Source of the DNA: Anaerolineales bacterium
Lineage (GTDB): Bacteria > Chloroflexota > Anaerolineae > 4572-78 > J111
Reading direction: 5' to 3'
Length of the DNA stretch: 64,000 nt
Assembly (NCBI GenBank): GCA_020634855.1
Contig: JACKAU010000002.1
Coordinates: 992,001-1,056,000 of the forward strand
Positions 17,266 through 27,800 of the stretch are shown here, piece after piece (position 1 is the stretch's first letter; every line of letters begins with the position of its first letter). Under the pieces are notes generated by a model. That model ran no database searches. It saw nothing but the letters and a program-made list of their open reading frames with translations, and had not been told where the DNA came from. The translations under genes were made by a program, and so were the position numbers.

Positions 17266-20200
17266 CTACGAGGAAATCTGATTATTATCGCTACCTATTG
17301 AATCGTTCGAGGACTTATTTTCAATTTTCGAAAGAAGTTTTACATAAACCCGAGGCACATTTAAAGCCTTAGCCAATTCAGCCGAGCCGGTTTGGATGAT
17401 GGCTTCAAAATCTGGCGATTGCCGCATCTGATCGGCAATCTTTCGGGTCAATTGTTCACGAACCGCTCGCCTTTGCGTATCATCAAAAAGACGCAGGTTT
17501 TCAATCGTCAACGCCAACTGTTCTGAGACGGTCTCAACTAACGCAATCTCCTCGGCCGTCCAGCGGCGATTGGGATCGATATCTTGTAAACTTAAGGTTC
17601 CAATTGTTTCACCACGGAGTGAAATAGGCGCAACAATTGCCGGTTCCGTACTATGTCTATTTTGGTTTTCGGCCAGAAGAACTTTAGCTTTTCCTTCTTG
17701 GGCCACCCAATTTTGAATCTCGGCTAACGCCTTTCGGGAGGCCTGAGTCGGCTCAATCTCGAGTTGATGATGCTCAACTTGTACCCTGTTCTGCCCTTGA
17801 TCCCCTAAGAATTTCTCCCACTCGCCTCGAACATAGCGACGATAGGCTTCCTCAACTTCCCTCAGAAGTCGTTCACGTTCAAGTTCGGCCTCTTTACGTT
17901 CAGTTATATCTTGATTAATACCTGTTATCTTTACGGTCTGTCCATGGCTATCTTTTTCAATTCTAAATTGGACACTCAAATGCCCCATTTCTTTATCAGC
18001 TCGAATCATCCTGTGTTCCAGATTGCCAACATAATTCGGGTCATCAGTGACCAACGCCTTTTGCACTTCATCACCGACTATATTTGCGTCTTCCGGCAGA
18101 AAAAACCGCTGTACATAGTCACGGGCAGACATAATATAACCATTTTCTTGTTCAGCGGTTGTTCTAAAAATAGCATAAAATGGATCATTGAACGTAAAAT
18201 TTTGAGAAGCAACATCAAATTCCCAGTAGGCTAGTTTAGCCGTTTCCAGCGCCTCGGATAGACGTTCCTCGTTCTCACGAAGTGTTTGCTCCGCCTGGGT
18301 ACGCTCATTATAAAGTATTTGCGTTTCGGCCAGCAGTTGGTCCCGTTCGATATCGGCTTGCTTACGCGATGTGATATCCGCCTGTACACCTACAAAATTG
18401 GTTAGATCACCTTGATCATCAAAAATGGGATTGATACTCAGTTCATTCCAAAAAGATGTACCGTCTTTATGATAGTTTATTAACTCCACCGTTATCGAAC
18501 GTTCAGCCTTAATCGCCTGTCGAATTTTGTCGACTGTATCAGGGTCAGTATCGCGCCCTTGTAAGAAACGGCAATTTTTACCAAGAACATCCTCAGCTCT
18601 ATAGCCGGTAAGAGCGGTAAAGGCCGGATTGACAAAAATCAGCGGGTTATCAGGCTGAGTCGCATCGCTAATTGTCACGCCAATAGCTGCGCTGTTGATA
18701 GCCGTTACCAGCCGGCTATTTTCTTGTGCGGCCTGTCGAAGCGCCTCTTCAGCTTGCTTGCGGTCGGAGATGTCTTGTATGGTTCCGATAACTTTCGAGC
18801 GTTTACCAGCTTCTTGTTCAATTCTAAAGTTCCCTAGTACGATGCCTTCTTCACCACTTGGTTTGAGATAACGAAATTCAATTTCTTGCGAGTAATTGGG
18901 ATTATCAACTACCGCTAATCTTTCTAGCTCGCCATTGACCAGTGAGATATCGTCCGGGTGAACAAACTTTTCCAAAAATTTGGCGGCAGACATTGTGTAT
19001 CCACCTTCACGCTCAGCATTTGTGCCAAAAATGCTGTAGAACTGATCGCTCAGGGATAAGGTCAACGTCTGCGGATCAAGTTCCCAATAACTTAATTTAG
19101 CAATATTCAAAGCCTGGGATAATTTTTCCTGGCTATCACGCAGAATACTTTCGACGTGTTTACGTCGGGTAATGTCCTGAAATAGACCAAAAACTTTGGT
19201 CACTTTTCGGTTCGAATCATACTGAGCCAAGCCGGCGACATAAACATTAACAGTCTCATCATTTCTCTGAAGTTTCAATTCCTGATCCAACCGAATACCT
19301 TGGCGCATAAGCAACTGCAAATTTTTAAGATAAAGGCTACGATCATCCGGATGGACTAATTCTGTTAATTCGTGTAAAGCCGGTGGTTGGTCACTTTTAG
19401 GCAGTCTAAAAATTTCAAACATCATGGCATTCCACTTCATGGCATGGGTTTCAACCTCAACTTCCCACGCGCCAATCCGAGCCACCTGCTGAACCAAGTT
19501 TATCTGGTCAGACTGCTGTTTTAATTCATCATAGATCCCGGCCATTTCAGCTTGAGTGGCCTGGAGTTTTTCCACATTCTGCCGCAGTTTGTCTTCGCGC
19601 AGAGTCAATTCCACGTTCTGCTTCTTAATCGTTTCTTCGGCCAATTTCCGTTCGGTCACATCCTGAGCCACACCAATCATGCGGACAGGTTGGTTAGCTT
19701 CCCCTCTTTGGATACGGCTGATCCCGGCAATGTAGCGCATCTCTCCGTCTTTACGAACAATTCGATGCTCAAACTCATAAGCAATCCGATCTGACTTCAG
19801 AGAGCGATCTAAGGCACGCCGAACGTGGTCGCGATCATCCGGGTGAATCAATTCTTCATAGAGTTGATTCGAAACTTCGATGGAATGAGGAACACCAAAT
19901 ATTTCATATAACTGGTCGGACCAGACCACGCTGTCTTTCGGGATGTCCCAAATCCAGGTTCCCAATTTAGCCATGCGCTGAGCTTCAGACAAGCGAGCCT
20001 CATTTTCACGCAAATCCTCTTCAGCCTGAGTACGTTCGAGTACTGCACCAACCCAACGAGCCAAAAGCTCCATATAATCTTTGTCGGCGGCAGAGAAATG
20101 CTTCGGTTTGGAGCTAGAGAAATTGATTGTGCCATATACTTTTCCATGCACCGAAATGGGCATACCGATATAAGCTTCAAGTTTAAAGAGTTGGTAACAG

Positions 20201-21312
20201 GGATGCTGGCCGTGCTCAGACCGTTCCATATGATCGATAGCAACTATACCGCCGGATTGTAAGGTGATACTGCAATAAGTATCGCCCAACTCAAATATTT
20301 GGCCCGCCTCAAGATTAGTACCGGGGGCATAGCAATGACTGACAATGTAACGGTTTTCTTCAATGTGACTGACGATACCAATTTCTACATCTAACAACTT
20401 TACGGTTAGAGTCAACGCTTCCTGCAATTGTTCATGCAGGTTATTGGCCGCCTGAGCCATGAGTTTATTGAGCAAGCTGGTGCGCTCTTCACGCTGTTTC
20501 AGACTCGCTTCCGCCAGCTTACGCGAAGTTATGTCGCTAACGACGCCATAAACAACAAGGCTGCCGCTTTGCGGATCAACTTCAACCCGGCCACTATCAC
20601 GCACCCAAATAATTTGACCATCGGCTCGAATTAATCGGTACTCAACTTCGCTGTTCTGACCTTGCGAAAATCTTATTACTTGTTGAGTCGCTTTGTCTCG
20701 ATCATCAGGATGAATCATTGATCGACCCCAAAACTGCCAGTCATTCAATAATTTTTCGGTAGAGTAGCCGGTTAAATTTTCCACATTAGGGGATATGTAT
20801 TGATTTATTTGTTTACCGTGACGGGTAAATTCCGTAACATAAATATGATCGCCTAAAGAAGAGACAAAACGACGAAAGCGCTGTTCGCTTCCTTCTAAAG
20901 CCGCCTTGGTTTGCCGGGTGGCCGTAATATCGCGCACAACAGCATAGGCTTCGTTATCGGAAGTCGGTTGAACCTTCCAGGCCAACCATTTGTAAGCACC
21001 ATCCCGGCAACTAAATTGACACTCAAATTGAAATATTTCCGGGCTTTGGCTAAGTTTTCTTAAATTGTCTTGAGCCGTTAAAGCATTATCCGGATGAATG
21101 AATTCAACAAACGGTTTGGACAAAAGTTCATCAGTTGACCAGCCTAACGTTTGTTCAAAGGCTGAGTTGACTTGCCTAAAATAACCGTCAAACCCTATAA
21201 CACAGAGCAGGTCTAACGATAGTTCAAAAAAGCGTTCCAACTCATCTGTCTTTGAGTGACCATTGCGCTGATCAACCACATTCAGAGATTGCTCATCCTG
21301 TTGTTTGCTCAT
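17266..21312 (-). CDS. Cytosolic multi-PAS/GAF sensor with a LOV domain, no kinase domain
   Basis: A 1348-residue soluble sensor. Rough order: PAS 25-135, PAS 145-270, GAF 285-430, PAS 445-560, PAS 610-725, PAS 735-865, LOV 872-985, PAS 1015-1145, GAF-like 1165-1285 and the half-GAF stub 1285-1348 (RRAVREQLTRKIADQM). The LOV domain has the photoactive cysteine C914 in GKNCRFLQG, the flavin-contacting asparagines in FWNELSINP and the glutamine in FVGVQADIT. The second PAS is very similar to the PAS of the kinases at 57021 and 60842. No membrane helix or catalytic output domain is present. The likely role is integrating light and other cues and relaying them by protein contact. Confidence 0.9.
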   Translation of the reverse strand: MSKQQDEQSLNVVDQRNGHSKTDELERFFELSLDLLCVIGFDGYFRQVNSAFEQTLGWSTDELLSKPFVEFIHPDNALTAQDNLRKLSQSPEIFQFECQFSCRDGAYKWLAWKVQPTSDNEAYAVVRDITATRQTKAALEGSEQRFRRFVSSLGDHIYVTEFTRHGKQINQYISPNVENLTGYSTEKLLNDWQFWGRSMIHPDDRDKATQQVIRFSQGQNSEVEYRLIRADGQIIWVRDSGRVEVDPQSGSLVVYGVVSDITSRKLAEASLKQREERTSLLNKLMAQAANNLHEQLQEALTLTVKLLDVEIGIVSHIEENRYIVSHCYAPGTNLEAGQIFELGDTYCSITLQSGGIVAIDHMERSEHGQHPCYQLFKLEAYIGMPISVHGKVYGTINFSSSKPKHFSAADKDYMELLARWVGAVLERTQAEEDLRENEARLSEAQRMAKLGTWIWDIPKDSVVWSDQLYEIFGVPHSIEVSNQLYEELIHPDDRDHVRRALDRSLKSDRIAYEFEHRIVRKDGEMRYIAGISRIQRGEANQPVRMIGVAQDVTERKLAEETIKKQNVELTLREDKLRQNVEKLQATQAEMAGIYDELKQQSDQINLVQQVARIGAWEVEVETHAMKWNAMMFEIFRLPKSDQPPALHELTELVHPDDRSLYLKNLQLLMRQGIRLDQELKLQRNDETVNVYVAGLAQYDSNRKVTKVFGLFQDITRRKHVESILRDSQEKLSQALNIAKLSYWELDPQTLTLSLSDQFYSIFGTNAEREGGYTMSAAKFLEKFVHPDDISLVNGELERLAVVDNPNYSQEIEFRYLKPSGEEGIVLGNFRIEQEAGKRSKVIGTIQDISDRKQAEEALRQAAQENSRLVTAINSAAIGVTISDATQPDNPLIFVNPAFTALTGYRAEDVLGKNCRFLQGRDTDPDTVDKIRQAIKAERSITVELINYHKDGTSFWNELSINPIFDDQGDLTNFVGVQADITSRKQADIERDQLLAETQILYNERTQAEQTLRENEERLSEALETAKLAYWEFDVASQNFTFNDPFYAIFRTTAEQENGYIMSARDYVQRFFLPEDANIVGDEVQKALVTDDPNYVGNLEHRMIRADKEMGHLSVQFRIEKDSHGQTVKITGINQDITERKEAELERERLLREVEEAYRRYVRGEWEKFLGDQGQNRVQVEHHQLEIEPTQASRKALAEIQNWVAQEGKAKVLLAENQNRHSTEPAIVAPISLRGETIGTLSLQDIDPNRRWTAEEIALVETVSEQLALTIENLRLFDDTQRRAVREQLTRKIADQMRQSPDFEAIIQTGSAELAKALNVPRVYVKLLSKIENKSSNDSIGSDNNQISS
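18358..18699 (-). other. LOV (blue-light flavin) domain in the 1348-residue sensor
   Basis: Residues about 872-985. The motif GKNCRFLQG contains the cysteine (C914) that forms the flavin adduct in LOV photoreceptors. Downstream NYHKDGTSFWNEL and FVGVQADIT supply the conserved asparagines and glutamine. All key positions are present, so photochemical activity is expected if FMN is bound. Confidence 0.85.
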
Positions 21313-21479
21313 AATCTCACTTCAAACCTTTTTCATTCATGCCAAGCGTACCCATTGTTTACTACTATAGGCTCTAGTTAACCGCGATGGTTACAGATAT
21401 ATACCTGTAGCTTATACTCTACCGAGCTAACTCGGCGAAATTAACCGATACGGGGCCAACCCTGTAATGAACTAAATAG

Positions 21480-23678
21480 TTAGTAGCTCAAAGTATCCTG
21501 AGCAGATGATGTCCGCTCGTTGGCTGCTTTGGCGTCTACTGACTGCGATTGATCTGGTTCACCGGATGGCTGCCGAACTTGTAAATCCACTACGGCTCTG
21601 GCCGCCCCCAAGGCTTTACTCAACTCAACAGCAGCCGTTTTCAACGCGCTTTCAATATCACCACTGGCTCGAATTTTATCCGTAATCTGCCGGGCGATCT
21701 GTTCGCGGGTGGCCCGTTGTTGGGTTTGCTCAAAGAGACGCAGGGTTTCAGCTTTTTGGGCCAGTTGTTGAGCCACGGCATTCATCAAAGCCTGCTCATC
21801 TTCCGAAAGAGAGCGGCCATCGCCTGTTTTTACAGATAACTCACCGATTGATTGATTCTGAACCGTTACAGGGACAGAAACACCCCCATTTTCAGTCCCA
21901 GGCGGTAGAGACGACACGATCGCAAGATCATAGGCATAGGCCGGATTTTCTCGACGAGTGGTCAGATTTTCCGACCAGGTTTCCCGCGTTAATCGCTTGA
22001 GAGCTTCCTCCGCGCGCTGCTGAGCGTTCTGGCTGGCCGCCCACTGCTGAGCACTATCGATTGAAATCGCCAATTGGATACCCATCGCTTCAAAAACGGT
22101 CAAATTCTTCTCGGTAAATGTATTGGCCTGATCTGATTGCATATCGAGTACGCCGATAACTCGACCTTCAACAGTAAGTGGTACGGCCAATTCAGATCGA
22201 GTATCAGGAAGGAGGGGATTAGGTTTATGAATTTCACTTTGTTCTGTATCAGAAACGACAATTGACTGGCCGGAGGCAGCCACTTGTCCCACAATAGACC
22301 CCGGACCAACGGGTAGCATATGGCGACGGGCCAGCAGTTCCTGCCCCACCGTTCCCGTACCGGCTTTTATCACCAGGTTCTCACCGACATCATCGACAAA
22401 ATAAACGTGGACATAATAAAGATCGAACTGTTCCCGAATAAACTCGGTAATAGTTGGTAATAGTTCCTCCAAGTTTCTGATGACTGAAGCCCGCTGTCCA
22501 ACCTCCATCGACAGGGACAACTCTGCTGTTCGTTCCTGTACTTGCTCTTCCAGTGAATTCAACAAGATCTGCAGTTGGGAGGTCATCTTGTTAAATGCTT
22601 CAGCCAGTTGGGCTACCTCAGTAGGTCCTTCAACTTTGGCCTGTAGTTGGGTTTCGCCTCCGGTGATCCGGGTTACTGTTTCCGTTAAGCTATGCAAAGG
22701 CGCCGCCAGGCTTCGGGCCAGATAAACCCCGGAGATACCGGCCAATACGGCGATAATTAAAATGATCATCCCTGAGATCGCAAAATTTTGAATGACATCA
22801 GTATAGGCCTCTATCACCGGCAACTCGGTCACTACGGCCCAATCCGGCGTACCAAGCGGAACATATGCAGCTACGACACGAGTCCCATTGATACCGGTCG
22901 AGACAGACGTACCTTCCTCCTCGAATTCACTAAAAACATCCTCTCGTTTCACAAATTCAGCTATTTCAGCTAGATTACTCAGATTTTCACCCGCCAACAC
23001 CCGAGTAATGTCTCCAAAAGCTAGCAGATTGCCCGGCCGGTCCACCACATAGGCGACCCCTGTCTGACCAACCTTTAAGCGATCAACCAAATCCCACATG
23101 AATTTCAGATTCACTTCAGCTATTAGAGAACCTTGATAATCCCCAAAAATATCCTGGACGGGTACTGCCATCACAAGCAACGGTTCAAAGGTGATCTCAT
23201 CAATATAGGCTGGACTGATGTATTGCTCCTTTTGGCTAGTCCGGGCTAACGCCTCAGCCCTAAAACGATCCATTGCTTCACTCCCTGCCGTCTGTGAGCG
23301 TCTAGAAGATCGAGCTATAACTTGACCATCAACATCTAACTGTATCAGTTGTCGAAAGGCGGGTTGCAACCCCAACAACTTTCCCAGATTCCGTTCCACT
23401 ACGGCTGGGGTAGGGTTACTCAAATCGCTAAACTTGACTGCCGCCTTCAACTCCTCGAACCGATCCTGTATGAAGCTCCGTACTTCATTGGCCGCATCCT
23501 GGGCAATCAGGCGCTGCTTACCGGCCACTACCGCCTGCTCAGCCAGAAAGTAAGCATACAGTTGTAGACTGCTGGCCAGTAACAGCACAACTAGGCTCAA
23601 GGCCACAAAACCTATACCTAGTGTTGCCGTTAAACTTCTGGGCTTTAAGCGCCTTTTTGTTTTTAGCGTTTCTGCCAT
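21480..23678 (-). CDS. Cache-HAMP-GAF membrane receptor without a kinase domain
   Basis: A 732-residue receptor built like the one at 14945-17188. It has a membrane helix at about 20-42 (FVALSLVVLLLASSLQLYAY), an extracellular dCache domain (about 45-300; TGVAYVVDRPGNLLAFGD), a second helix (FAISGMIILIIAVLAGISG), HAMP to about 376, a GAF at 400-545 with NPLLPDTRSELAVPL, a short second GAF (560-660) and the half-GAF stub (RATREQIARQITDKIRASG). The extreme C-terminus is polar and probably disordered. There is no kinase or other catalytic domain. dCache domains bind small molecules such as amino acids or organic acids; the ligand is unknown. Confidence 0.88.
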   Translation of the reverse strand: MAETLKTKRRLKPRSLTATLGIGFVALSLVVLLLASSLQLYAYFLAEQAVVAGKQRLIAQDAANEVRSFIQDRFEELKAAVKFSDLSNPTPAVVERNLGKLLGLQPAFRQLIQLDVDGQVIARSSRRSQTAGSEAMDRFRAEALARTSQKEQYISPAYIDEITFEPLLVMAVPVQDIFGDYQGSLIAEVNLKFMWDLVDRLKVGQTGVAYVVDRPGNLLAFGDITRVLAGENLSNLAEIAEFVKREDVFSEFEEEGTSVSTGINGTRVVAAYVPLGTPDWAVVTELPVIEAYTDVIQNFAISGMIILIIAVLAGISGVYLARSLAAPLHSLTETVTRITGGETQLQAKVEGPTEVAQLAEAFNKMTSQLQILLNSLEEQVQERTAELSLSMEVGQRASVIRNLEELLPTITEFIREQFDLYYVHVYFVDDVGENLVIKAGTGTVGQELLARRHMLPVGPGSIVGQVAASGQSIVVSDTEQSEIHKPNPLLPDTRSELAVPLTVEGRVIGVLDMQSDQANTFTEKNLTVFEAMGIQLAISIDSAQQWAASQNAQQRAEEALKRLTRETWSENLTTRRENPAYAYDLAIVSSLPPGTENGGVSVPVTVQNQSIGELSVKTGDGRSLSEDEQALMNAVAQQLAQKAETLRLFEQTQQRATREQIARQITDKIRASGDIESALKTAAVELSKALGAARAVVDLQVRQPSGEPDQSQSVDAKAANERTSSAQDTLSY

Positions 23679-23775
23679 TACTTTACCTATCAGTTCATAA
23701 CCTGGATATTTGTCAATTGACTACCCCCCAAACTAGATCAACCCAGCTTGGCTGAAGCATCAATCTAGCACTTGG

Positions 23776-24780
23776 TTACCGAATTATTTCATCGGCTTGG
23801 CTCAACAAACCCTCATCTACATTCAAGCCCAACTCTTGAGCTGCTCTGTAATTGATCTGTAGATAATTTTCGGCTGAAACCACCGGAATAGTTCCCGCAG
23901 CCGTTCCTCTTAAAATCTTATCTGCCAACCGCGCCGCTTGTGCGCCTGTACTAATGTTATTGACATTCACCCCAAATACAGAATCGTAGCCATCAACCGA
24001 TAATAAGGCGCCGCCAACAGGAATCTTATGTTCAGCCGCATACTTGCCGATTACAGCGAACGCATCTGGGTTCACCGTCAGGGGCTCGGCCACGAATAGG
24101 ATCGCATCCAGTTTAGTTTGCATTTGCAGGACCTTCTCAAGCTCCACCTCATTATCCGCCGGAGCTTCGATTAACGTCACTCCCGCCGCCTCCGCCACCG
24201 GATATAATGCTTCAAGTTGGGGGGGGACATTCAGGTAGCCTCGCTGATACGGTACCAATATCCGAACCGCTTCCGGTGCTAACTCCTGCATAATCTCAAA
24301 TCGTTTAAGCGCGATATCGGGCCCAGGGTAGCGTACTCCGGTTATATTCCCACCCGGTTCACGGATGCTGTCAACCAAATCTATTCCTTCGATAAGCGTA
24401 AAGTCAAAGACGACCGGAATTCCTGTCCCCGCTGTAGCCATCTTGGCCTCAAGAGAAGCCTCCGTTGGAAACACAAAAATCAAATCAACCTTATCTTCTA
24501 CAAATTTCTGGATAATATTTTGATACACGACCATATCAAAATCTGTTGTCTGCACATCGTAAATGATGTTCTTATCCTCGATGTAGCCGCGTTTGGTCAT
24601 TTCAGTCTTGAAACCGTCGGTTATATCGGCTACAAAACTTAGGCCGGATAAGACACCTACCCGATATACCTTAGGCTCCTCGGCCCCACAGCCTGTCAGA
24701 ACTAATCCAATTAGCACACTCCACACCAACACGACTAGCCCTATTCTGGATCTGATTTGAAAATTTAGCTGGTCAGTCAT
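23776..24780 (-). CDS. ABC-type substrate-binding lipoprotein (TrpX/DUF534-like)
   Basis: A 334-residue exported lipoprotein. The signal peptide ends in the lipobox LVLTGC with C31 as the acylated residue. The mature part is a type 1 periplasmic-binding fold of the ABC_sub_bind (TrpX) family: YRVGVLSGLSFVADITDGFK, VVYQNIIQKFVEDKVDLIFVFPTEA, GNITGVRYPGPDIALKRFEIM and ADKILRGTAAGTIPVVSAE. TrpX-type proteins bind aromatic amino acids or related ligands. No permease or ATPase gene is nearby; it sits between two kinase-less sensor genes and ends about 100 bases before the Cache receptor gene. It may present its ligand to a membrane receptor rather than serve transport. Confidence 0.88.
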   Translation of the reverse strand: MTDQLNFQIRSRIGLVVLVWSVLIGLVLTGCGAEEPKVYRVGVLSGLSFVADITDGFKTEMTKRGYIEDKNIIYDVQTTDFDMVVYQNIIQKFVEDKVDLIFVFPTEASLEAKMATAGTGIPVVFDFTLIEGIDLVDSIREPGGNITGVRYPGPDIALKRFEIMQELAPEAVRILVPYQRGYLNVPPQLEALYPVAEAAGVTLIEAPADNEVELEKVLQMQTKLDAILFVAEPLTVNPDAFAVIGKYAAEHKIPVGGALLSVDGYDSVFGVNVNNISTGAQAARLADKILRGTAAGTIPVVSAENYLQINYRAAQELGLNVDEGLLSQADEIIR

Positions 24781-24829
24781 TTTGTTCTCCAGGTCTTCTT
24801 CTTGTTTCTACTGTAGGATGGCAAGTTTC

Positions 24830-27800
24830 TTATTTGGCTTCCAATCGTACTGTTGTTTGTGGTGTTTTCAGGCTCAAGCCCACTTCTTTAACCGCAATTT
24901 GCAAAGCTTCCTCTAACGATTGCGCCGCTTGGATTTTTTCTCCAATCTCGTTCACCCGTCGCTCGCGAGCAGCCCGGCTTTGCGTTTCATCAAGCAACCG
25001 AATATTCTCGGCTGCCTGAGCGATTTGTTCCGCGATTGCCTCAACCAAGGCGATCTCTTCAGCAGACCATTGGTGCGACTCCCCCGTTTCTTCCAATCCC
25101 AAGATACCGATAACCTCGTTGCGAATGGTCAACGGTACGACCAAATTAGCGTGAGCCTCGTCGCTGTGTACATCACTAAGGTCATTTATCCCTTTATTTG
25201 GAAGGGATTCGATAATAGTGGCTTTATTCTCTCCGGCAAAATCGTTGAAACCTATGGCTATTTTGTCGCCGGTTAAAGGCGTAACTTGTTCATCAATCTT
25301 TTGATAACCATAGACCGATTGCTGTTTGCTGTATGTTTCCCATGCTTGAACGGTATAGCGCCGTTGGACTGCCTCGACTTCAGCCAACGCTTGGCGCGTT
25401 TCTTCAAGCAAACGCTGATTCTCCACTACCGCTGCTATCTGCGGCGATAAAGCTAGATACCCCTGCATATCCTGTTGCGTGAATTCGTAGGCCATATTTG
25501 ACTGTAAAAACAAGGCTCCTTGGGGACGTCCGCTGGCCCGCAGTGGCAACACTACCATAGCCTTAATTTCTTGTCGCCGGGCTAAAATGGCCATACCGGG
25601 ATCGGGCCGCTCATCCGTTTGAGCATTACTGATAAAAATTGGGTCAGGGCTAAGCGTTAATTGAAATGATGGAAATTCTGCCAGCGAATAACGCCTGCCG
25701 ATGGGGGATGGTGGTTCGCCCTGCCCGCTGTGCCAATTAGCAGTAACAACCACAGCCGCTACTTCAGCCTGGTCAGCGGAACGTTCATAGGCAAAGAGTA
25801 GGGCGCGATTAAAAATTTGAACCGGCCCTTCGCTAATAATGACCGACATTAGCTCCTGTAAATCACGGGCCTCGCTAATTCGGCTGGCCGCTTTATAACG
25901 CCTTTCGGTTTCATTTAAGTTCAGTTGAGTCTGTTCGAGCAGCAGTAGGTTGTTGACTACAACAGCCGTTTGGGCCGCAATTGACTGATACAACCGTCGA
26001 TCTCTTTCAGTAAATTGCTGAATTTCGGACCAATTAATCGGTATCAAGCCGATCCACTTTCCACCCAGTTTAAGAGGCAGAATAACGGTGGCATTAATAT
26101 TGAACTGTTTAAACAATTCTTTTTCTTCCAGTCCAACCTGCTTATCTTGAAAGACATTGCCAATCAAAATAGGCTCGTCAGGATCACTAATCCACAATTT
26201 AGACATCGCAAAATTTGGAAGATAAAAGCGTGCTCCGGGCGATATCTGTGGCTGATTGGTCGTATTCAACTGAACCTTTAACTCGATCCACTCGGGTCGA
26301 CCGGCAGCATCCACTTCAATTGTGAAAAGCTCTGCCGAGGAAATTCCAGTGGCCGGAGATGTAGCCATATGTAAGATATCTTCCAGGTTTACGGCGGTAC
26401 TGATCATCCCGACCAAATCATACAGGGTTTCCGTTTCAGCCAGAGCTGTTTGTGTTTGCTCAAACAAATGACGACTTTCGATGATAGAGGAAAGAATAGC
26501 CCCCAACTGCCGCATCAGGCTTTCATCGGATTGCGAAAAAGCATCGACATTCTTATCGGCTATATTGAATGTACCGATAACTTTACCTGCATTTGAAAGC
26601 GGCATCACCAGAGCTGAATGAAACCCTTGCTCTAGCAGTTGATCAGTATCAAGGCAATTTAACTGGGTAAAGTCCGAATAGTTCGCCAAATGATTCACTT
26701 TAATAACTTGCCCAACAGCCGTCCCTTCCACGGGCAAGGATACGTTCATAAGAGGTTCATTGTCCTCGATCATAACAAATTCAAATTCATTGCCTCGCTC
26801 GGTTAACTGGGTGATACTAACACTATTGCTTCCAAAAATTTCTTTGGCCCTGGCAGCCGCAACATTGAACATAACGTCCAACGTTTGCACGGCTGTAAGT
26901 TCAGCGCTCATCTGGTTAAGCACAGCCAATCGGTGAGTTTGTTCCTCAAGTTCAGCAGCCCCGGAGCGCTGCTGTTCAAAGAGACGAGCGTTTTCCAAGG
27001 CAACCGCTATCTGGGTGGCTAACGTACTCTGAATACGGACATCAATGTCCGTAAATCGATTAATAGTATCATCTTGAACATCAAGCACTCCCAAAACGCG
27101 CTCACCAATCATCAGCGGAACAGCCAACTCCGATCGGGTATCAGGTAAAAGCGGGTTAACGAAGAAATCAGGTTCCACACGAACATCATTGGCCACCACT
27201 CCCACTTGAGTACGAGCCGCTAGCGCTACCAGTGAATGTGCTTTATCTCGGGGAATGGACCAACTGCGACTCACTAATTGTCGACCAACCTCGCCTGCAC
27301 CGGCAGCCAAAACCAGGGTGTCTTCGCGCTCATTTAAGAGGTAGATATGGGCGTGGTACAAGTTAAAGCTGCTTTTTGTCAGATCGACCACCGTTTGTAG
27401 CAAGGTTTCCACTTCCAATGTCGTTGAGGCGATAGTTCCCACTTGAGCGACCGTTTCCAACTCAACGGCCCTTTTTTGGGTTTGCTCCAACAGCCGGGCG
27501 CGTTCAATGGCCTCCCCCACTTGCTCTACGACTAAACTCAAAAACTCCTGATCTTCGGCGCTGAGCGGCTGGTCAGGGCTAGTCTGGTGAATGCCAAGTT
27601 GTCCAATAACTTCGCCCCCCAGCGAAATCGACCTGGCCACAGTCTGACTCGCCTCACCGGTTGATGCTTGCGATGGCAAATCTAACCTTAAATCAAAATC
27701 ATCATATTCGGCCATGACCGGTTTTATCTCATTTTGGTCGAACAGATAGCCCTGCACCAACTCTTCTTGCGTTGCCCGGAATGATCGCCAGCCTTCGTGG

